Assembly: GCF_963576545.1 (NCBI RefSeq)
Contig: NC_083651.1
Span: 20,634,748 to 20,698,747 of the forward strand
Direction of reading: 5' to 3'
DNA: 64,000 nt
Source: Limanda limanda
Lineage: Eukaryota; Chordata; Actinopteri; Pleuronectiformes; Pleuronectidae
Shown: piece by piece, positions 1-13,056 of the stretch
How positions within the stretch are numbered: the stretch's first letter is position 1
Layout of the letters: every line of letters starts with the position of its first letter
The notes under the pieces: model-generated
The model's input: the letters and a program-made list of their open reading frames with translations, nothing else
Database searches by the model: none
Told to the model about the DNA's origin: nothing
Program-made: the position numbers and the translations under genes

Positions 1-3000
1 GATGACATGTGAGTGAGAGCTGTACTATTAATATGTTGTAATTGTTTCAGGAACTCCGACACTGCACTTGTCACAGTGACAGCCAACACAGTCACTCGTA
101 CTCAGGTTTTAGATTTAGAATTGTAGTAGTGTAATTATGAACAGAACATCCCATTACTGCCAATATAGCCCAATTTATCCATAAAAAAAACAAATTGAGG
201 TCCTTCAACAAATTAAGCACACTAAGACGTCCTGAAGTGTCAAATACATCTTTTTACTAATTCGTTAAAGATTTTGTTGCTCAAATGTACCCACAAGACG
301 AACAACAAGTAAAGTGTATGAAGCTGAAATTTATGTTATTTATGCAATTTAACAATTCGTCAAAATCGAGCAATCCGACCTGGAACCTCAAATCTAAATT
401 GAAACAGATTTTGGATAAGGACACAGACATTTTCTCACATTAGGCCCACTGTCAGGTGTTTGAATAAATGGCCAGTCCTATTTTGGGCAGAAAGGAATAT
501 CTTTGAGACGTCTCACAAATGTATGCATTTATGCAAGCAGTCCAACCCAAACATATACGCTCTCCTTGACGAATGCAGTACATGCATATACGCACAATGT
601 GCAGCACATGGTGCGGTGCCTGGAAGGGAAGACCATTCTATCAGCATCCATGAGAAGTCTGGGCTGTCATCCTGCTCACAACCCAATCTGGCAGCCCTCT
701 CACCATCAGCCCTGCCATCTGCTGGGCTCTCAGCAGCTTGTTTGGAGGTTAATAGCTTCATGATCCCTCTATCAGTCCGGCCCGTCTTCAAATGGCTAAT
801 TCTTCCTCTCTGGCAGCGATTAGCAAGGCCTGTGGCACGGTCGCCTCCGTCCCTTTGCGGCATCGAACCGGCCCATCAACAAGACAACAATCCCCGGTTG
901 TTACCAGACATGCGATATCTGTGTGGTATACATTTTCACAAAGTGTGCAGACACAAGTAAATGACACATCTCGAGCTGTTGGAGATTCACCGATACAGCC
1001 ATTCTCAGACACTAAAACCCATGGACATTCCACAGTAACAACAGCTCAGGCACTTAAATCTGTTTTTGTTTGCCAGCTCCTGTAATATATATTTTTTTTA
1101 ATTTGTTTTATTTTGAAAGGCTGCCATTTTTCGGACAGTAGATTACCCAGCATATAACCACCTGGAGTATGTCCAGTTTGAATTTTCTTTAATTTTTATA
1201 GGACCAAGTGTAGTCGAAGCTCGGGTGTTTATACAATTGCTCTAAACCATGTGAAGGATGACCGCTAACACGCAGATTTTTTTTAAAAGCCAACACATCA
1301 CATGTGGACAGCTGCTAAATAATGATATTTTTCCACTTGACAGGTAAGTAGAGAGATATGACGTTTCAAAACAAACCTACAGTGCATGCATGGGATTTTT
1401 GTTTTGTTTCATGGATTTGTTTTTCCATACCTAACATTAGTGCGTGTTGAAGTTCAAGGAGAGATAAAGAATCCCCCCATGAAACAACGTGTGAATTCTG
1501 TAATCTGCCTAGTGCGAGTAAATATAAATTGTCCTTGTGCAAAGCGCATGTTGTTCTCTTTCCACGTTCTCACAGGCTCCACTATCTCATTTGTTGGACA
1601 AGCTCTACACGGCTGCACCAGATTCCTGTGGGGGAACCGGAGGAGATGCTCGGTGTTAATGTGGTAGCTGTGGGGTTTAAAGAGTGCAGACACAGTCAAT
1701 CTGAAGAGATCAACTTGTGTCAGGGCTGCAGGGACCCCCCCCCCCCCCCCCCTGCTCCCTGCTACAGTCTGCCAGTTTGACTTCGACTGAACCTTATCCA
1801 TAACTTGACTGATTTTCTTAGAAAAACCTCCAACCGCCTACTAAATTAAGTTTAAGGATCTCTTTTTTTTTCCATGTGACTTCTACGTGACCCCTATACA
1901 TTTGCATATTACATCGCTGAGAACTGAATATTAAGCGCTCGAGCGAATTACTGTCTCCCCAGTTGATATTCCCTGTGCAGCTCGAGGTAGCGAGCAAACG
2001 GGTGGGCGGGCATTTAAAACCCCTTTTGAAGATAATGTGATTTTTTTCATTTGGCTGATAAGGACGTGTCATGGAATGTTTCATTATTTTGGACACTAAG
2101 CATTTTTTTTCTCTCCCCCTTCTCACTAGCTTACGGAGAGGAACAAAAATTAATCCAGCGTCATATTATGGCTGGTTTAGATGAGGAAGGCGGGCGGGTG
2201 GGATGGGGGGGGGGGGGTTGCTGTGATTGCTGTCGGATGGTCTTTGGGGATCTGCTCTGATTCTGACGATGCTGGCAGACGTCGGAGCTCTCAGGCTCGG
2301 GGCCGTGAGATGACATGCTTTCACACCAGTGGTACAAAACCCGCTCGTCTTTTTAGAGGAAGCGCAGCTCTGTGATTCAGCCTCATCCCGTAATGCATCC
2401 TGCCATGACTTGCTGATTTCCTGTGATCATGCTGTTTTTCTAAGGCGGGGGGGTGGTGGGGTTGATTCATAAGACGCATTGTTCATATTCCCTGCGTTTC
2501 TCGGAGCTCAGATGTCCACCACATGTTTGTTTCAGACCTCAACATTTACCTTTCAGCTTCGGAGTCTCAGGTCCAAAACTGCACTGCTCAGTGAAACCTT
2601 TTGAGCTGCACCATGTGAAATTGGGTATCTGGTTTCAGATGATTGCTCCAGTCCATGCATATGCATTATATAAACATGAAAAGGCCCCGATAGCTCTAAG
2701 GGAAACTATGATCTCTCAACACATTCTAATTAAAGATTCCTCTCTCCACTCTGGCCAAACGGGGCTGCATTCCACTTCCTGACAATCTTATTCTCAATTT
2801 ACTCTTCAGCCGTCTCTACTCTTGGGTTCTTGGTGTTTTTCCATCCAGCCACATAAACAGTGATGTCACTGTCTCTGTTGCAAGGGAGTATATTTCTTTC
2901 TCTTCATCTCCTTTTTTGTGTGAAGGGTTTTCTCCGCGGTGATAATCAGTGTGCGGCGCAGGTTATTTCAGGGCCAAGGATAGTGGGCGCCTCAGGGCAC

Positions 3001-3370
3001 AGCTGAATGGCCGAGTAAGGACAGTCCAAGGGTTCCCGCTCCCACCTTTTCTGTCAGCGGATGCAACGCTGAAATGAATTTGTGAGCTTCCCCCTCCAAC
3101 AGCTTGGCCAACACTCTGCCAGCGCCTGGCACCAGTCGAGGACTTCCATTGGCTGGGAGCAGACAGAAGCACCAACACACACATCAATGCCAGAGATGAG
3201 CAATTTGAGGACGAGAACAGAAGGAGGGTGATAGTAAACAGTGGAGAGAGAGTTGGTTCCATGATAGTTTTAATGTCTCACTTACCCGAAACACCAAGTT
3301 CACAAGTTCATGACCTCTCACCTACTTTATATTATTCTCATAATGTTTAAATAATGAACCCCTTTGAATC
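1..3370. other. intergenic sequence, no gene recognised
   Basis: Mostly unique AT-rich DNA. Notable are a 166-residue forward frame (460-960) without recognisable motifs, a poly(C) run, a poly(G) run at 2205-2217, and a low-repeat stretch at 640-900 that is open in several frames and may be a conserved non-coding element. No splice-flanked coding segment was recognised. Confidence 0.6.
1735..1752. repeat. poly(C) run of 18
   Basis: Eighteen consecutive C. Run length is prone to sequencing error and slippage. Confidence 0.9.
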
Positions 3371-3719
3371 CATAGACTATATAAAGATGGATGACACGTC
3401 TCCGCTTCCTCCCATTATGCAGAATAGAAATTTCAGATATCTGATACATGTCATCTTGTGCATATGGAGCCAGAGTCTTCGCAGTAGTGATCGGGGGATG
3501 GAGATGGACGTACTCGACCTATGGGGAAGTTTGTCTCAGCTGTCAATCATTACATTTCACCCCGAAACGAATTTAAACCAAACTTACTTACTTAAACATC
3601 GGTTTGATATTAAACGACAGAAACCTTTTTAGCCACTAGGAGGCAATCAGGACGCTTTGGATTCCCTATTGGGAGCTGTCATGTCGTCCATCTTTATAAA
3701 CAGTCTATGATTAAAGTTA
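3371..3719 (-). mobile_element. MITE-like element with CATAGACT terminal inverted repeats
   Basis: Seen: it begins CATAGACTATATAAAGATGG, and the far end reads CCATCTTTATAAACAGTCTATG, so the two ends are inverted copies of about 25-30 bases with few mismatches. The length is about 349 bp. The interior has the motif gccactaggaggcaatcagg, which recurs inverted in the copy at 39173-39400. There is no transposase frame, so it is non-autonomous. No convincing target-site duplication is visible. The strand is arbitrary, set opposite to the 39173 copy. I recognise this as a common teleost repeat but do not know its library name. Confidence 0.75.
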
Positions 3720-5570
3720 CATGTTTGAGTTCCAAATAGCTCCAAAATTTTTTTTAGGAATCTCTCTTCGCAAAGACAGAAATACATTTATTTGAAATCT
3801 TAACACAACTGTTGTAATTGACTCAATTTAGGCGGTTTATACAATATTTGTAATTTAGTATATGTTCAATGAAATAAACTGTTGTATTTGTCATTTTTAC
3901 TAATAAAATATGTCTTAAATCCTCCCACATTAATAAAAATGCCAAAATCGGGAGCACCTAGGTTTAACCCACTGGACAAACATTTCCTTCTGGTGAAATG
4001 AACTTGGTTCCACCCGAGGCCTTGGCTTTAATCATGTTTTCCAGCCTAAACTAGCCTGGATACACGTTTAAAACCCGAGGCTTCTCCTGCTAATTTCCCT
4101 CTAGGAATTAGTCAGCGGTCAACTAATAACGGCTGTCCATCAGAGCATTTTGTCAGTGTTAGCCTTTCCCTGATCTCCGCTCTCTCTAAACAAAATACAC
4201 ACCCTCAAACTCATCCAGCATGTTCTTTGAGATCACCAGTTATCTTAAAGCCCTCCTAAATATTTAGACAGCATGGGGTTGGGAATGGTTGCATGGCATG
4301 TTAATACCTAACAAATGTGGGTTGCAGCTTTGTCATGCCGGGCCCTCGTTTTAAATGAGCTGGGATCAATGTGATTGTTGGAGTCCTGTCCAAACAGGAG
4401 GATAAGAGGCAAACAGTGACCCCTCACAGGCTCATCATTCCTACCACATGGAGCATGTTTGCACAGACCTGCCGTGGCTTCCACCCAGGAATGCATGTCC
4501 GATTTCCCTGCATGTCTTGTTACTGCATCTTTCCCGAGCCCACGTACATTCACCCGGTGATGTGAACCAGAGTCCGGGGGGGGGGTCTTCTGTAGATAGC
4601 ATCTGCTTCGTTAGGGGACCAAAGGAAAGCCATTATGACATACTGATAAATAACAGGGTATCACATCCAGTAAATGATGATGAAGGGGCCTCATTACCAT
4701 CCCATGATAACCTTGATGGTTTGTTTTTGTCTGGCGGCTGCTGAAGTACGATACCAGGTCAGGATTTGCCCCTAAATGGTTTAAATAGACGTCTTCAGGC
4801 TCAAACAAATCACAGGGACCCACTCATGCTGACTTTGTCTCAACTGAACTGAATGAATCTGACAGTTTAAAAAAAACAACGCTCAAGTACAGCGGTACGA
4901 TATAAATGGACAAATGAGTGTGTGTCAATCAGGTGATCAACCGAGAAGGATCAACAGGAAAAAACAAAAGAACACAAGATGCAACACTGCAGCCGTGTCT
5001 CACTTCAGGGGCCGTATCCTTCAGGGGACCCGGTCTGGTCTTCCCCTTTCATTACCCGCTTGTCCCGTCCCTACAGCTGTTGCCTAGCAACAGAGCTATA
5101 GACAAATAAGTTGTTTGGTAGAGATCTGAAAATGTTACAAATATTTCTTCAGATGTTTTCGCCTCGCTTGCTGATGCTATCAGTCTCTTCAAATGCAGCC
5201 TCTGAAGGATGCGGCCCCTGAATTGAGACACAACGTGCAACAATTGTGTGTACTTCAGCCATCACTGAAAAACAGATGGAGCACTGACCCACATAGCTTC
5301 ACTCAGCCTCCTCATCCTGCATGTTTCCAGCAAGCACTTGATCAGTGTTGTGCAAGTTCACACTTCACAAGCGCTGGTTTAAAGTTGAATTCACACAGAT
5401 TAAAATGAATTGGTTCACACTGATAGTGGATGAATTTAATTTAAACTTTGAGCTTATACCTGCTGTCTTCTTTTGTTTAGCAGCATTGTGCAGAAACTTT
5501 TCCATAAAATGTTTGGAGGGATGAGGGATGGGGAATAAGCCAAATAATTGAAAATTGCAGAATATGTGGT
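3720..5570. other. intergenic sequence, nothing recognised
   Basis: Unique sequence with short chance frames only. There is a G9 run near 4577-4585. Confidence 0.55.
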
Positions 5571-5745
5571 GTCTTTAATAATTTTCTGGGATTTCCCAGA
5601 GAATAATTAATTGATTGATGGATCAGACATGTTTAGGGGATTGATATTTATGAGTGAGTACAGTTTTGGTGCAGATCCAAATCCAGAATTAATTCATTTA
5701 AATGTGATTTCCCTAGAGGACTGTTGGGCTTAGGTGGAAGTAAAC
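5571..5745 (+). repeat. 3' fragment of the 53983-54392 repeat family
   Basis: Seen: tcccagagaataattaattg, gatcagacatgtttagggga, ttgatatttatgagtgagta, ttttggtgcagatcc and gaggactgttgggcttaggtgg. The same words in the same order occur at 54228-54356 (ccccacagaataattcctgg, gggaactgatatccacgac, tctggtgcagc, ggggacttctgggcctgggcgg). Confidence 0.6.
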
Positions 5746-5756
5746 ATTATATTGAG

Positions 5757-6040
5757 TAGGGCTGTGATTCAAATCAATATCACAATTATTTCAAACTTTT
5801 ATCTTGATGATGATCAATGAACGATTATTTGCATGCCCCCAGTTCCCATCACCACAGCTGGATCGTTATCTCCCGCCACCGCAACTGCAGCTGCAAAATA
5901 AATGTAGCGGAAACCTGACAGTTTGTGAATGAATCCATTGGGGAAAGAAGTAACCAAATTAACTGCCATCAGCAAGACTAATTCGGTCAGACGTTATAAA
6001 CGTCGGTTTTGAAACATTTTGGGTTAATTGCCCAGCCCTG
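5757..6040. mobile_element. hAT-like MITE with TAGGGCTG/CAGCCCTG ends
   Basis: Seen: the left end TAGGGCTGTGATTCAAATC and the right end GGGTTAATTGCCCAGCCCTG; the reverse complement of the right end is CAGGGCTGGGCAATTAACC. Terminal inverted repeats beginning CAGGGCTG are typical of hAT-type non-autonomous elements in fish. The interior (about 284 bp) has no open frame of note. An 8-bp target duplication is not evident; only gagt is shared at the two flanks. The family assignment rests on termini only. Confidence 0.6.
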
Positions 6041-7540
6041 AGTGCCTTTCTAGTTGTTTTACTGTGGTTTTCCAGTCGGGATATTGGCTAAAACACTAAC
6101 TGAAGTGGAAAACATCACGCTGTGAAGCACTACAAAAGCTGGTGTTAGTAAAAGTCTGTGTGTTGGAGTAATGCAATAAATGTGTTACGTTATGTGTTAT
6201 GGATATAACTCATGTAGACTGTTTGGGGAGAACGGGCTGTGCTTTTTGTGTGTCAAGGCACAACACTGGCTTTAATAACATTATATCATTTACCTGTAGA
6301 TAATGCAGAGTTATCATGATATCACATATTGAGCCTGAAATACACTTAGTAGCCTTTTTCAAACAAGTCTCCTAAATAAATTTAAACCTTTTGTTTTCAC
6401 CGATATCAATGAATATGTTTTTGCAAAAAACTGTCAGTTAGGCCGACTGCTTCAGACAAATCCAACATCTTTATCAAAATTAACAACATTACATGTATTG
6501 TACATTTTATTCCTATGACTTCAAACTTCATATGTTCTACTGTAATGCTGAGTGCTGGACCAGAGGTCCTAGCTACCAAGTGGACAGAGGAGCCATTAAG
6601 CTCTGTTCATGGGAAAGCAGGCGAGGTCACAGGCTCTAACTCACCTTGAAATGTCCAAATGGAGACCTCCTGTTTCCAGGGTATCAATGTCTCACAGCCT
6701 TATCCTCATGGAATGTCTCTGTTTGTTATGAGTGAGATGCACTCTAATGTGAGTGTTAATATTGGCAATTAAAAGATCCAAAGCATTTAGTTCTACTTTG
6801 TTTCTGTTTATGACTTTGATCTGCGCACCCTTCATACACACATGCATGTTAACCCCGATGGTTTTGTTCTCCCATAGCACATGAACACCTCAGAGTGAAA
6901 CCGATGTTAAGACCAACTTCTCCCTCCGGGATGATTAAGGTTTCTTCGTATCTTTCTCAGAACTCAGTTCACTTAATCTGTCTCAATTGGTTGTGGATCA
7001 CCGAGGTTAGTCTCCAGGTCTCTGTGGTGGAGAGTGTCTGTCTGCTTCTGCTCTGCATGTTTGTGTACATGTGTGTTACATGATATGGGTGAACACTCCT
7101 CATAACCTGATGACCTACAGCATGTGGGAGACAGGGCTTCTTTACGGTCACTGTTTTTTGTGTGCGTGTTGTTATGTTGGAGATTGGTGCACAAGTAGAA
7201 ACTCATCAGTCTTTCAATCTTATTTATATAAAAAAAGGCTTTGTGGTTATTTACAATGAATTGAAGTGGATTCAACTATAAAATTGCAATTATGTTATTT
7301 TGGCTTCTTAAAAAAAGATTTTATTCTTTTATTTTTTATTTTTGTATTCTTTTTTAAAATAAACCATCTTGCATCCTAAAGTTTAAGTCACAGATTTTCA
7401 CATTTGTTCTGTTTCAAACAATCCTGTAACTTGAAACTAAAGGTTTTTCGAGAAAAGTAGCCAAGCTTTCAGAGGCTGGAGTTCTTTTGCTGAAGCCGCT
7501 GGCTCAGTTCAGAGTAAAAACCTTATTTTTTCCACTTGAA

Positions 7541-7621
7541 ATTGAGTAGTGTATAACTTTAACGTAGCAGAAAATGAAAATCCTCAAGTACAAGTACCTG
7601 AACACTGGAATTACATGTAAG
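7541..7621 (+). repeat. possible fragment of a common teleost repeat
   Basis: Seen: gtagcagaaaatgaaaatcc tcaagtacaagtacctgaac. From memory this resembles the interior of an abundant fish element (tagcataaaatggaaatact caagta). Short and uncertain. Confidence 0.4.
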
Positions 7622-7938
7622 TGTTGTTCTCAACAAGACTTGAGAAAATGTAGTTTTCTGCTTTTCATCAGTGATCGAGGACCAATGCAATAAAATAAAG
7701 AACAAAAGTGTGTGTTTGGACCTTTTTCTTGAATGAAAAGTCACCAAGGTGAGTGTTGATTTCATCATTTGTGAGTTAAGGTCACCTATTGTTTTCCTGT
7801 TAGCAGTGACTATCACCACACAAGTCCCTCTATAAAGAGACCTGTTCTGTCCTTTGAGATCCTCCTGTCTCAGAGCGATCAATAATCCAATCTCAGTCTC
7901 CTTGTGGGGCAAAGAGTGCACATGAGCGTGTGCACGAG

Positions 7939-7969
7939 TGTGTGTGTGTGTGTCTGTGTGTGTGTGTGT
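7939..7969. repeat. short (TG)n tract
   Basis: About 15 TG units with one TGTC interruption. A CT- and C-rich stretch (8098-8119) follows downstream. Confidence 0.9.
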
Positions 7970-8304
7970 AACCGTACACCGCTGATACAAACCACCAATA
8001 GGGGGAAATGCTCCTGTCTGACCTCCAGCATGCATTATCTTCTTCCTCCTCTCTTTGTCGCTCCATCATACATGTCGCCATTTGGCTCCTGTGATCTTTC
8101 TCTCTCTCCCCCCCCCCCGCCATCCTTTCATCTTTTCACCTGTCCTCGTGCATCAGAGTGTCTATCTGTCCATCATTCAGTCACAATCAGTCATAAATTG
8201 GTTCGCACTCTGGAAAGTCTTTCTCCACATTCAGTGCTGATTACTGTCAGTGTATCTGTCATCTTCAGTGTATGTCACACTGATCGATGGGGCGGGGGGG
8301 TTTC

Positions 8305-8309
8305 TGTGT

Positions 8310-8346
<37 letters not shown>

Positions 8347-8348
8347 TG
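8305..8348. repeat. (TG)n tract
   Basis: About 20 TG units with TATG and ACG interruptions, preceded by a run of seven G (8294-8300). Confidence 0.9.
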
Positions 8349-8472
8349 TCACATCAGTGGAGCCAACTTGCTGATTTTTGGTCGCTGGATCTAAGAGGGT
8401 CAGGTCTGCTCGGTCCCAATCAATGACTATGGAGCCTAACTGTCTATTCCTTTATTACTTCAAGACACAGCT

Positions 8473-8497
8473 CACACACAGACAGACACACACACAG

Positions 8498-8591
<94 letters not shown>
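8473..8591. repeat. (CA)n microsatellite
   Basis: CA repeats of about 119 bp with CAGA interruptions in the first 40 bases and a perfect tract afterwards. Confidence 0.95.
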
Positions 8592-8593
<2 letters not shown>

Positions 8594-8697
8594 ATAGCAG
8601 CAGATAAATCGAAGCTCACTGATCAGACACTGAACAAGGAGCGAAGAAATGGAAATGACAGGTCACCTCTGCCAAATCCCTACACCTTGGGGACTGT

Positions 8698-8698
8698 T

Positions 8699-8760
<62 letters not shown>
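8698..8760. repeat. (TG)n(AG)n microsatellite
   Basis: TG units with one TTTG interruption, followed by four AG units. It is inverted relative to the CA array at 8473-8591, 106 bases away. Confidence 0.93.
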
Positions 8761-9065
8761 CAGTTGAATGGACACCACTGGCCTCCACACTGAGAGCAGG
8801 GGTCTAAAGTGGCTCATGTGCAGTCCAGCGTTATTATTACGGCTCCTGATGCTGTTCAATTCCCTCCTTGAGTGGGCGGCCGTGGACCAGATTAGATCCA
8901 ACACCTGCCTCCGGGTGCATTTGCACTTCATTCATCTGCTCACGGACGAGGCCACTTCACCCACCTCATTTAAATCAGCGGTCACCAATCTGCTGCTTAA
9001 CTGGGAGACGCGGATTGAGCGGTCACCTGTGCTGCAGCTGCAAACCAGAGGGACAGTGTTTTCTC

Positions 9066-9107
9066 TTTGTGTGTCCGTGTGTGTGTGTTTGTATGTGTGT
9101 GTGTCTG
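9066..9107. repeat. imperfect (TG)n tract
   Basis: Interrupted TG units (tccg, tttg, tatg, tctg). Older and more decayed than the other TG arrays. Confidence 0.85.
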
Positions 9108-9333
9108 TGCACGGCGGCGTGCGTGTGGCCGAGACACGGCAGCCGGTTTTGAGAATCCTTTTAATTAATGGACTCATTACCTTGCAATCTTGCCGTGCCC
9201 TTTCGTCTGGGTTGTCTCAGCCTCCTGAGGGAAGCTTAGTGATTCTCGTCTGTAGTGAAGTATCACATCCCTGGAAACGAGACCCTGGGCTGACCCTGTG
9301 TTTGCCAGCTGGGCCAGCGACACGAAGTGTAAA

Positions 9334-9349
9334 GGGGGGGGGGGGGGGG
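9334..9349. repeat. poly(G) run of 16
   Basis: Sixteen consecutive G. Similar G runs occur at 2205-2217 (13) and 26869-26881 (13). Confidence 0.9.
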
Positions 9350-10524
9350 TACTACGAATGAGAACAATTGTAGGGATTTGTCGACCTGTATGGAGAGTAG
9401 ATGGGTTTTAAATTGAAAAAAGTGGGTAAACTGATATTTGTTTAAGGCAAACAGCCTCATATTGAAAAAAAAAGCCTTTGAGAAAACGATTTGATTTACA
9501 ACTTACACTCAAAGATTATGTTGAAATAATTTCTTTCGGTTTTATTAGCTGCGTAAAGATTAAGTATATAGTAGGCTACAGATAAACTCAATTATATATG
9601 ACTCATAGGCTGTGAATTACCTTCAGATTAAAAATGAAAGTTCAATATAGAGTTTTGAATGAGGAGATGAAAAAGAGAGGAAAGGAAAAAAACTGAGTAG
9701 TATTAAAAATTAGAGTTAGGTGAGGTCGACATAGTTTAAGATGATCCTAACCTACATATTTAAATTCCCTCTCTGGTTCGCTGCTAAACCTTCATTCTCT
9801 ACAGCATTGGCCTGAGTGAGATACAGACTTCACTCACTCAGGGGAAACATCCAGAAAGAATCTTGACCAGATCCTGAATTCTCTGTCGGTGGTGAGAAAG
9901 TAAGAACACACACTTGTGCCTGCGCTTTTATTCTTTTGTTTATTCCTAAGAATGTATGACCGCCAGTGAAGTTACCATCCCAGTCATCTCTTCATCACGA
10001 TGGTTCTATCCAAACTGTATTATAGCAGATGCTGCACAAATCCCCCCCGTTCATCTCGTTCTCCGTTTTACTGGTCCTCATTAACGACTGGGAACACAAC
10101 ACAACAGTCTCCTTTCCTTGGCTGCACCTTGAGAATAGATATCGCTAATCGAATCAGTGACCAAGCGCAGCCTCTGCAGTCGAACACCCACTTAGAACTA
10201 GACTCGGGTTTCAGTTGTACAGCGACCGGATGGCTCGGAGCAAAGACCTCAAACTCACATGACTGCTCGTCGGCTGTTCCCCAACAAGGAGTTCACGTTG
10301 TTTCCTCTGAATTTCGACCATCATTTGTTTTTATCTAAAATGAATCTGAGATATGAATGACAGAGCATTGGAGGCATTTGTTGGCAAATAATCTACAAAA
10401 ATGTACTTTTATACCAATCCACACTTAGCTTAGTTTCCCATTAGTTCTACATGAAAACATCCAAAGCCTTCAGCATTTTAGGGTGAATCTTATTGACCTT
10501 TGGCATCTTGATGCTGAAGAAGTG

Positions 10525-10830
10525 AAGCCAAAGTGTTTTGATCTCCAACTGGTGGCTGGCTGGGTGACGCCATAAGTCCTGTGTCCACCATATAAACGGA
10601 TGGGACAGGGACCAATCTAAAGAGTTAATGTAAACACAAAGTACATCTATCATCAAGCCAGTTTCTGTCATTTTATGTAGGTCTTATCCCACTAATGTAT
10701 GTTCAACTGCTCATTTCTTAAGATAAATTTGGTTTTAATTACTTATTGGATGCTACCGCGGCTCCATCTCCTGATTGCTCCTGCGTCGATTAGAAAAGTG
10801 CAAGATGGCGGCTGTAAATAATTCTGTGAT
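10525..10830 (+). mobile_element. decayed copy of the family related to 3371-3719
   Basis: Seen: ccaaagtgttttgatctcc, then ctggtggctggctgggtgac, cataagtcc, gatgggacagggaccaa, and finally gtgcaagatggcggc. This matches, from memory, a frequent bony-fish interspersed repeat with a core like cccctggtggctggctgc-agtataggtcataa. The same core occurs at 39221-39275. The termini are not identifiable here, so the bounds are approximate. Confidence 0.55.
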
Positions 10831-12995
10831 GGTTCATATGTGATACATTATGCATATGGAGATGTTTTACAGGCTTTGACACCTAATGACTGGGACCACA
10901 GGATGATTCATTAGCCCTCAAGTTAGTTGACCACCTCTCTCAGTTTGTTTTGCTCACTCCATCACCCAGGGACATTTAGCTTTCATCACTCTGCTCCTTC
11001 TCATCACCTGGTTTCAATCAGAGTATTGTGGCCTCAAGTACCAATCTCTCTTTCCTCCAACATGAGAGGAAGGGAGCTGCAGTAATTACGTTGGAGTGAT
11101 GGATCAGGGTAATACTGTTCTGGGTGTCTTTATTGAAAACTATCTGTAGTAAGCAGAACAGCTTCTGGAATCATAACCCATAATAATGTTTACCTTATGC
11201 CTTGTTCACACACAGATCTCGTACTCCCAGATGCTTTCAGGCGTACACAGGTGTACGATTCAATTAGGAGTTCCACATGCACCCTTACTTTTTCATCACC
11301 TGTCTAATGTTTTAATAATCAAGGTCCAATGAAACAAATTCCAGACCTGCAAAAGTTAAGAGCCAAGCCCTCATAAACTGGAAGTGCAGGTAGATGTTCA
11401 TGAGCAATGGTAGAGAAGACAACTCTTATGATCCAAGGCTGCTTCACGGCATCATCAAGCTAGGTCTACTGTTATTGTTTTGATCAAGTGACCCCTAGTG
11501 GCTTAAATTATGTATTGTACATTTTAATTACAAATAAATTAATTCCTTCTTGGGCTTTGAGTGGAAAATATTGAATTCACACTTTCTCCTCTGGTTTATC
11601 AAAGCTCTGAGTTGAATTTCTGAACCATGCTAATATTTACCCCGAAATAAGGCAGCCTATAGATCAGACATTTGACATATACGTAAGTTGAATTTAAACT
11701 ATAGCACTCAAATACTTCTCCGCCTGCATTTTGTTTCCCTCCCAACCAATGAGTTGGTCTGATTGTGCTTCTGCTTGTTTAGCCCACCCACCCTTCAGCA
11801 GCACTGTGAACTGGGGGGCTACAAATCCCACTAACCCGAGCTCTAATAGGGTGATGGATAGCTCCCACCTGTCAGCGTGACATTTGTAATGGTCACATCC
11901 TTTGTGAGAAAGTGGGAAGGAAGGAATAAATGGAGGGTGAGAAAGGGAGAAAGAGAAATGTTGTCTTTGGTTCCCTGTGTCTTCATCTCCACATCGGCTG
12001 TTGGGAGCAACAAGGCGAGGACACAGCATACATGATTCACTTTGAAGAGTGAACAATAGATGCAAATTGCCACCAGTTGTTTGCTTCCTGCGTAAATCTT
12101 CCGCTTCTCTTTTTTGTCCCTGTCTGGTTTGGATGCAGCTGCATTCCGCTCACATTCCCAAACACAAACCAACACTCGGCTCAGCTCTACCCTTTATCCC
12201 AAAGAGTATATCATTGCAGTGGAAAAACCTTTTTGCTAATTTTTCACAGCAATTTTTTTTTTTTTCAAAGCTGCTAACATGGTGTGTTAAAGCTAGGCGA
12301 GCTGTTCCTAAGGTGGACCCCTCTGTCATTCACAGGAAGGGCAGGGCCTTACTGTAATCTTAGCATTAGACTGTAAAAAAGGAGAGTGCACACATCAGAA
12401 GAAACGAGGCATCGATAGTGTTTTATTTACTTTAGAACCACCCACTAAACTAAACTACCATACTCCCCTTAACGCACATAAAAACGCAAAATACCACTTC
12501 ACTGGCTAAAACATATATACGCCATGTGCTGTTCTAATAACATATCCCCAAAAGCCTGTGTGCTTTTCCAAAAGTTGACCAACTCTGGCTTTGTTGTGGC
12601 ACTAGTTTTAACTTTGATTGCTGCATTTTAGTATTTGTTTGAATTTCAATATAATTTAAATTGGAGGTTATAGTTACGTGGGCAACTTTGTTTGCTTTGT
12701 TGCTCCCTGCAGCTGCCAGGGCTCATATGGAGATAAACATTTCAACACCTACGAGAAGCACTAAATTTTGCTGGAAACATTCAGGGTTCTGTGCTGATGG
12801 ATTCTACAGACTTTGGTGAAACTGTGACTACTAAGCCCTCAACAACCCTTGTCATCGGCACCCCACTGCCTCAATGTTGTTAAAAAACATTCGTAATGCA
12901 ACAAACATCTATAGAGTTAATATTTATAGAATTGATTTAATTCCTGTTATAATTCCTCTGTCTTAATTGTTCTATTTTTAGTGAACTGGAGGTAA
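10831..12995. other. intergenic sequence, nothing recognised
   Basis: Unique sequence. The short word cccctagtggc near 11491 resembles the core of the repeat family at 39173-39400 but is too short to call. Confidence 0.5.
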
Positions 12996-13056
12996 CAGTA
13001 GTAGAGTGCTTACCTCCATCAAGGCCCCACAGATCTGTACTAAATTTACACAAAAT
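12996..13056 (-). repeat. inverted terminal fragment of the 53983-54392 repeat family
   Basis: Seen: agtagtagagtgcttacctc catcaaggccccacag. Its reverse complement (ctgtggggccttgatggagg taagcactct) resembles the end of the 53983-54392 element (ttctgggcctgggcggaggg atacgctctgc). It is short and diverged. Confidence 0.45.

Larger units (their letters stand above)
6041..10524. other. intergenic sequence with a microsatellite cluster
   Basis: 6041-7900 is AT-rich unique DNA with a possible repeat fragment at 7541-7621. 7900-9110 is dense in CA/TG arrays. 9360-10500 shows nothing recognised apart from a 112-residue chance frame at 10000-10338. Confidence 0.55.

Noticed and set aside
460..960. Longest non-repeat forward frame, 166 residues
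   Set aside because: No recognisable domain or splice context, competing frames on both strands, and ordinary composition; treated as non-coding.
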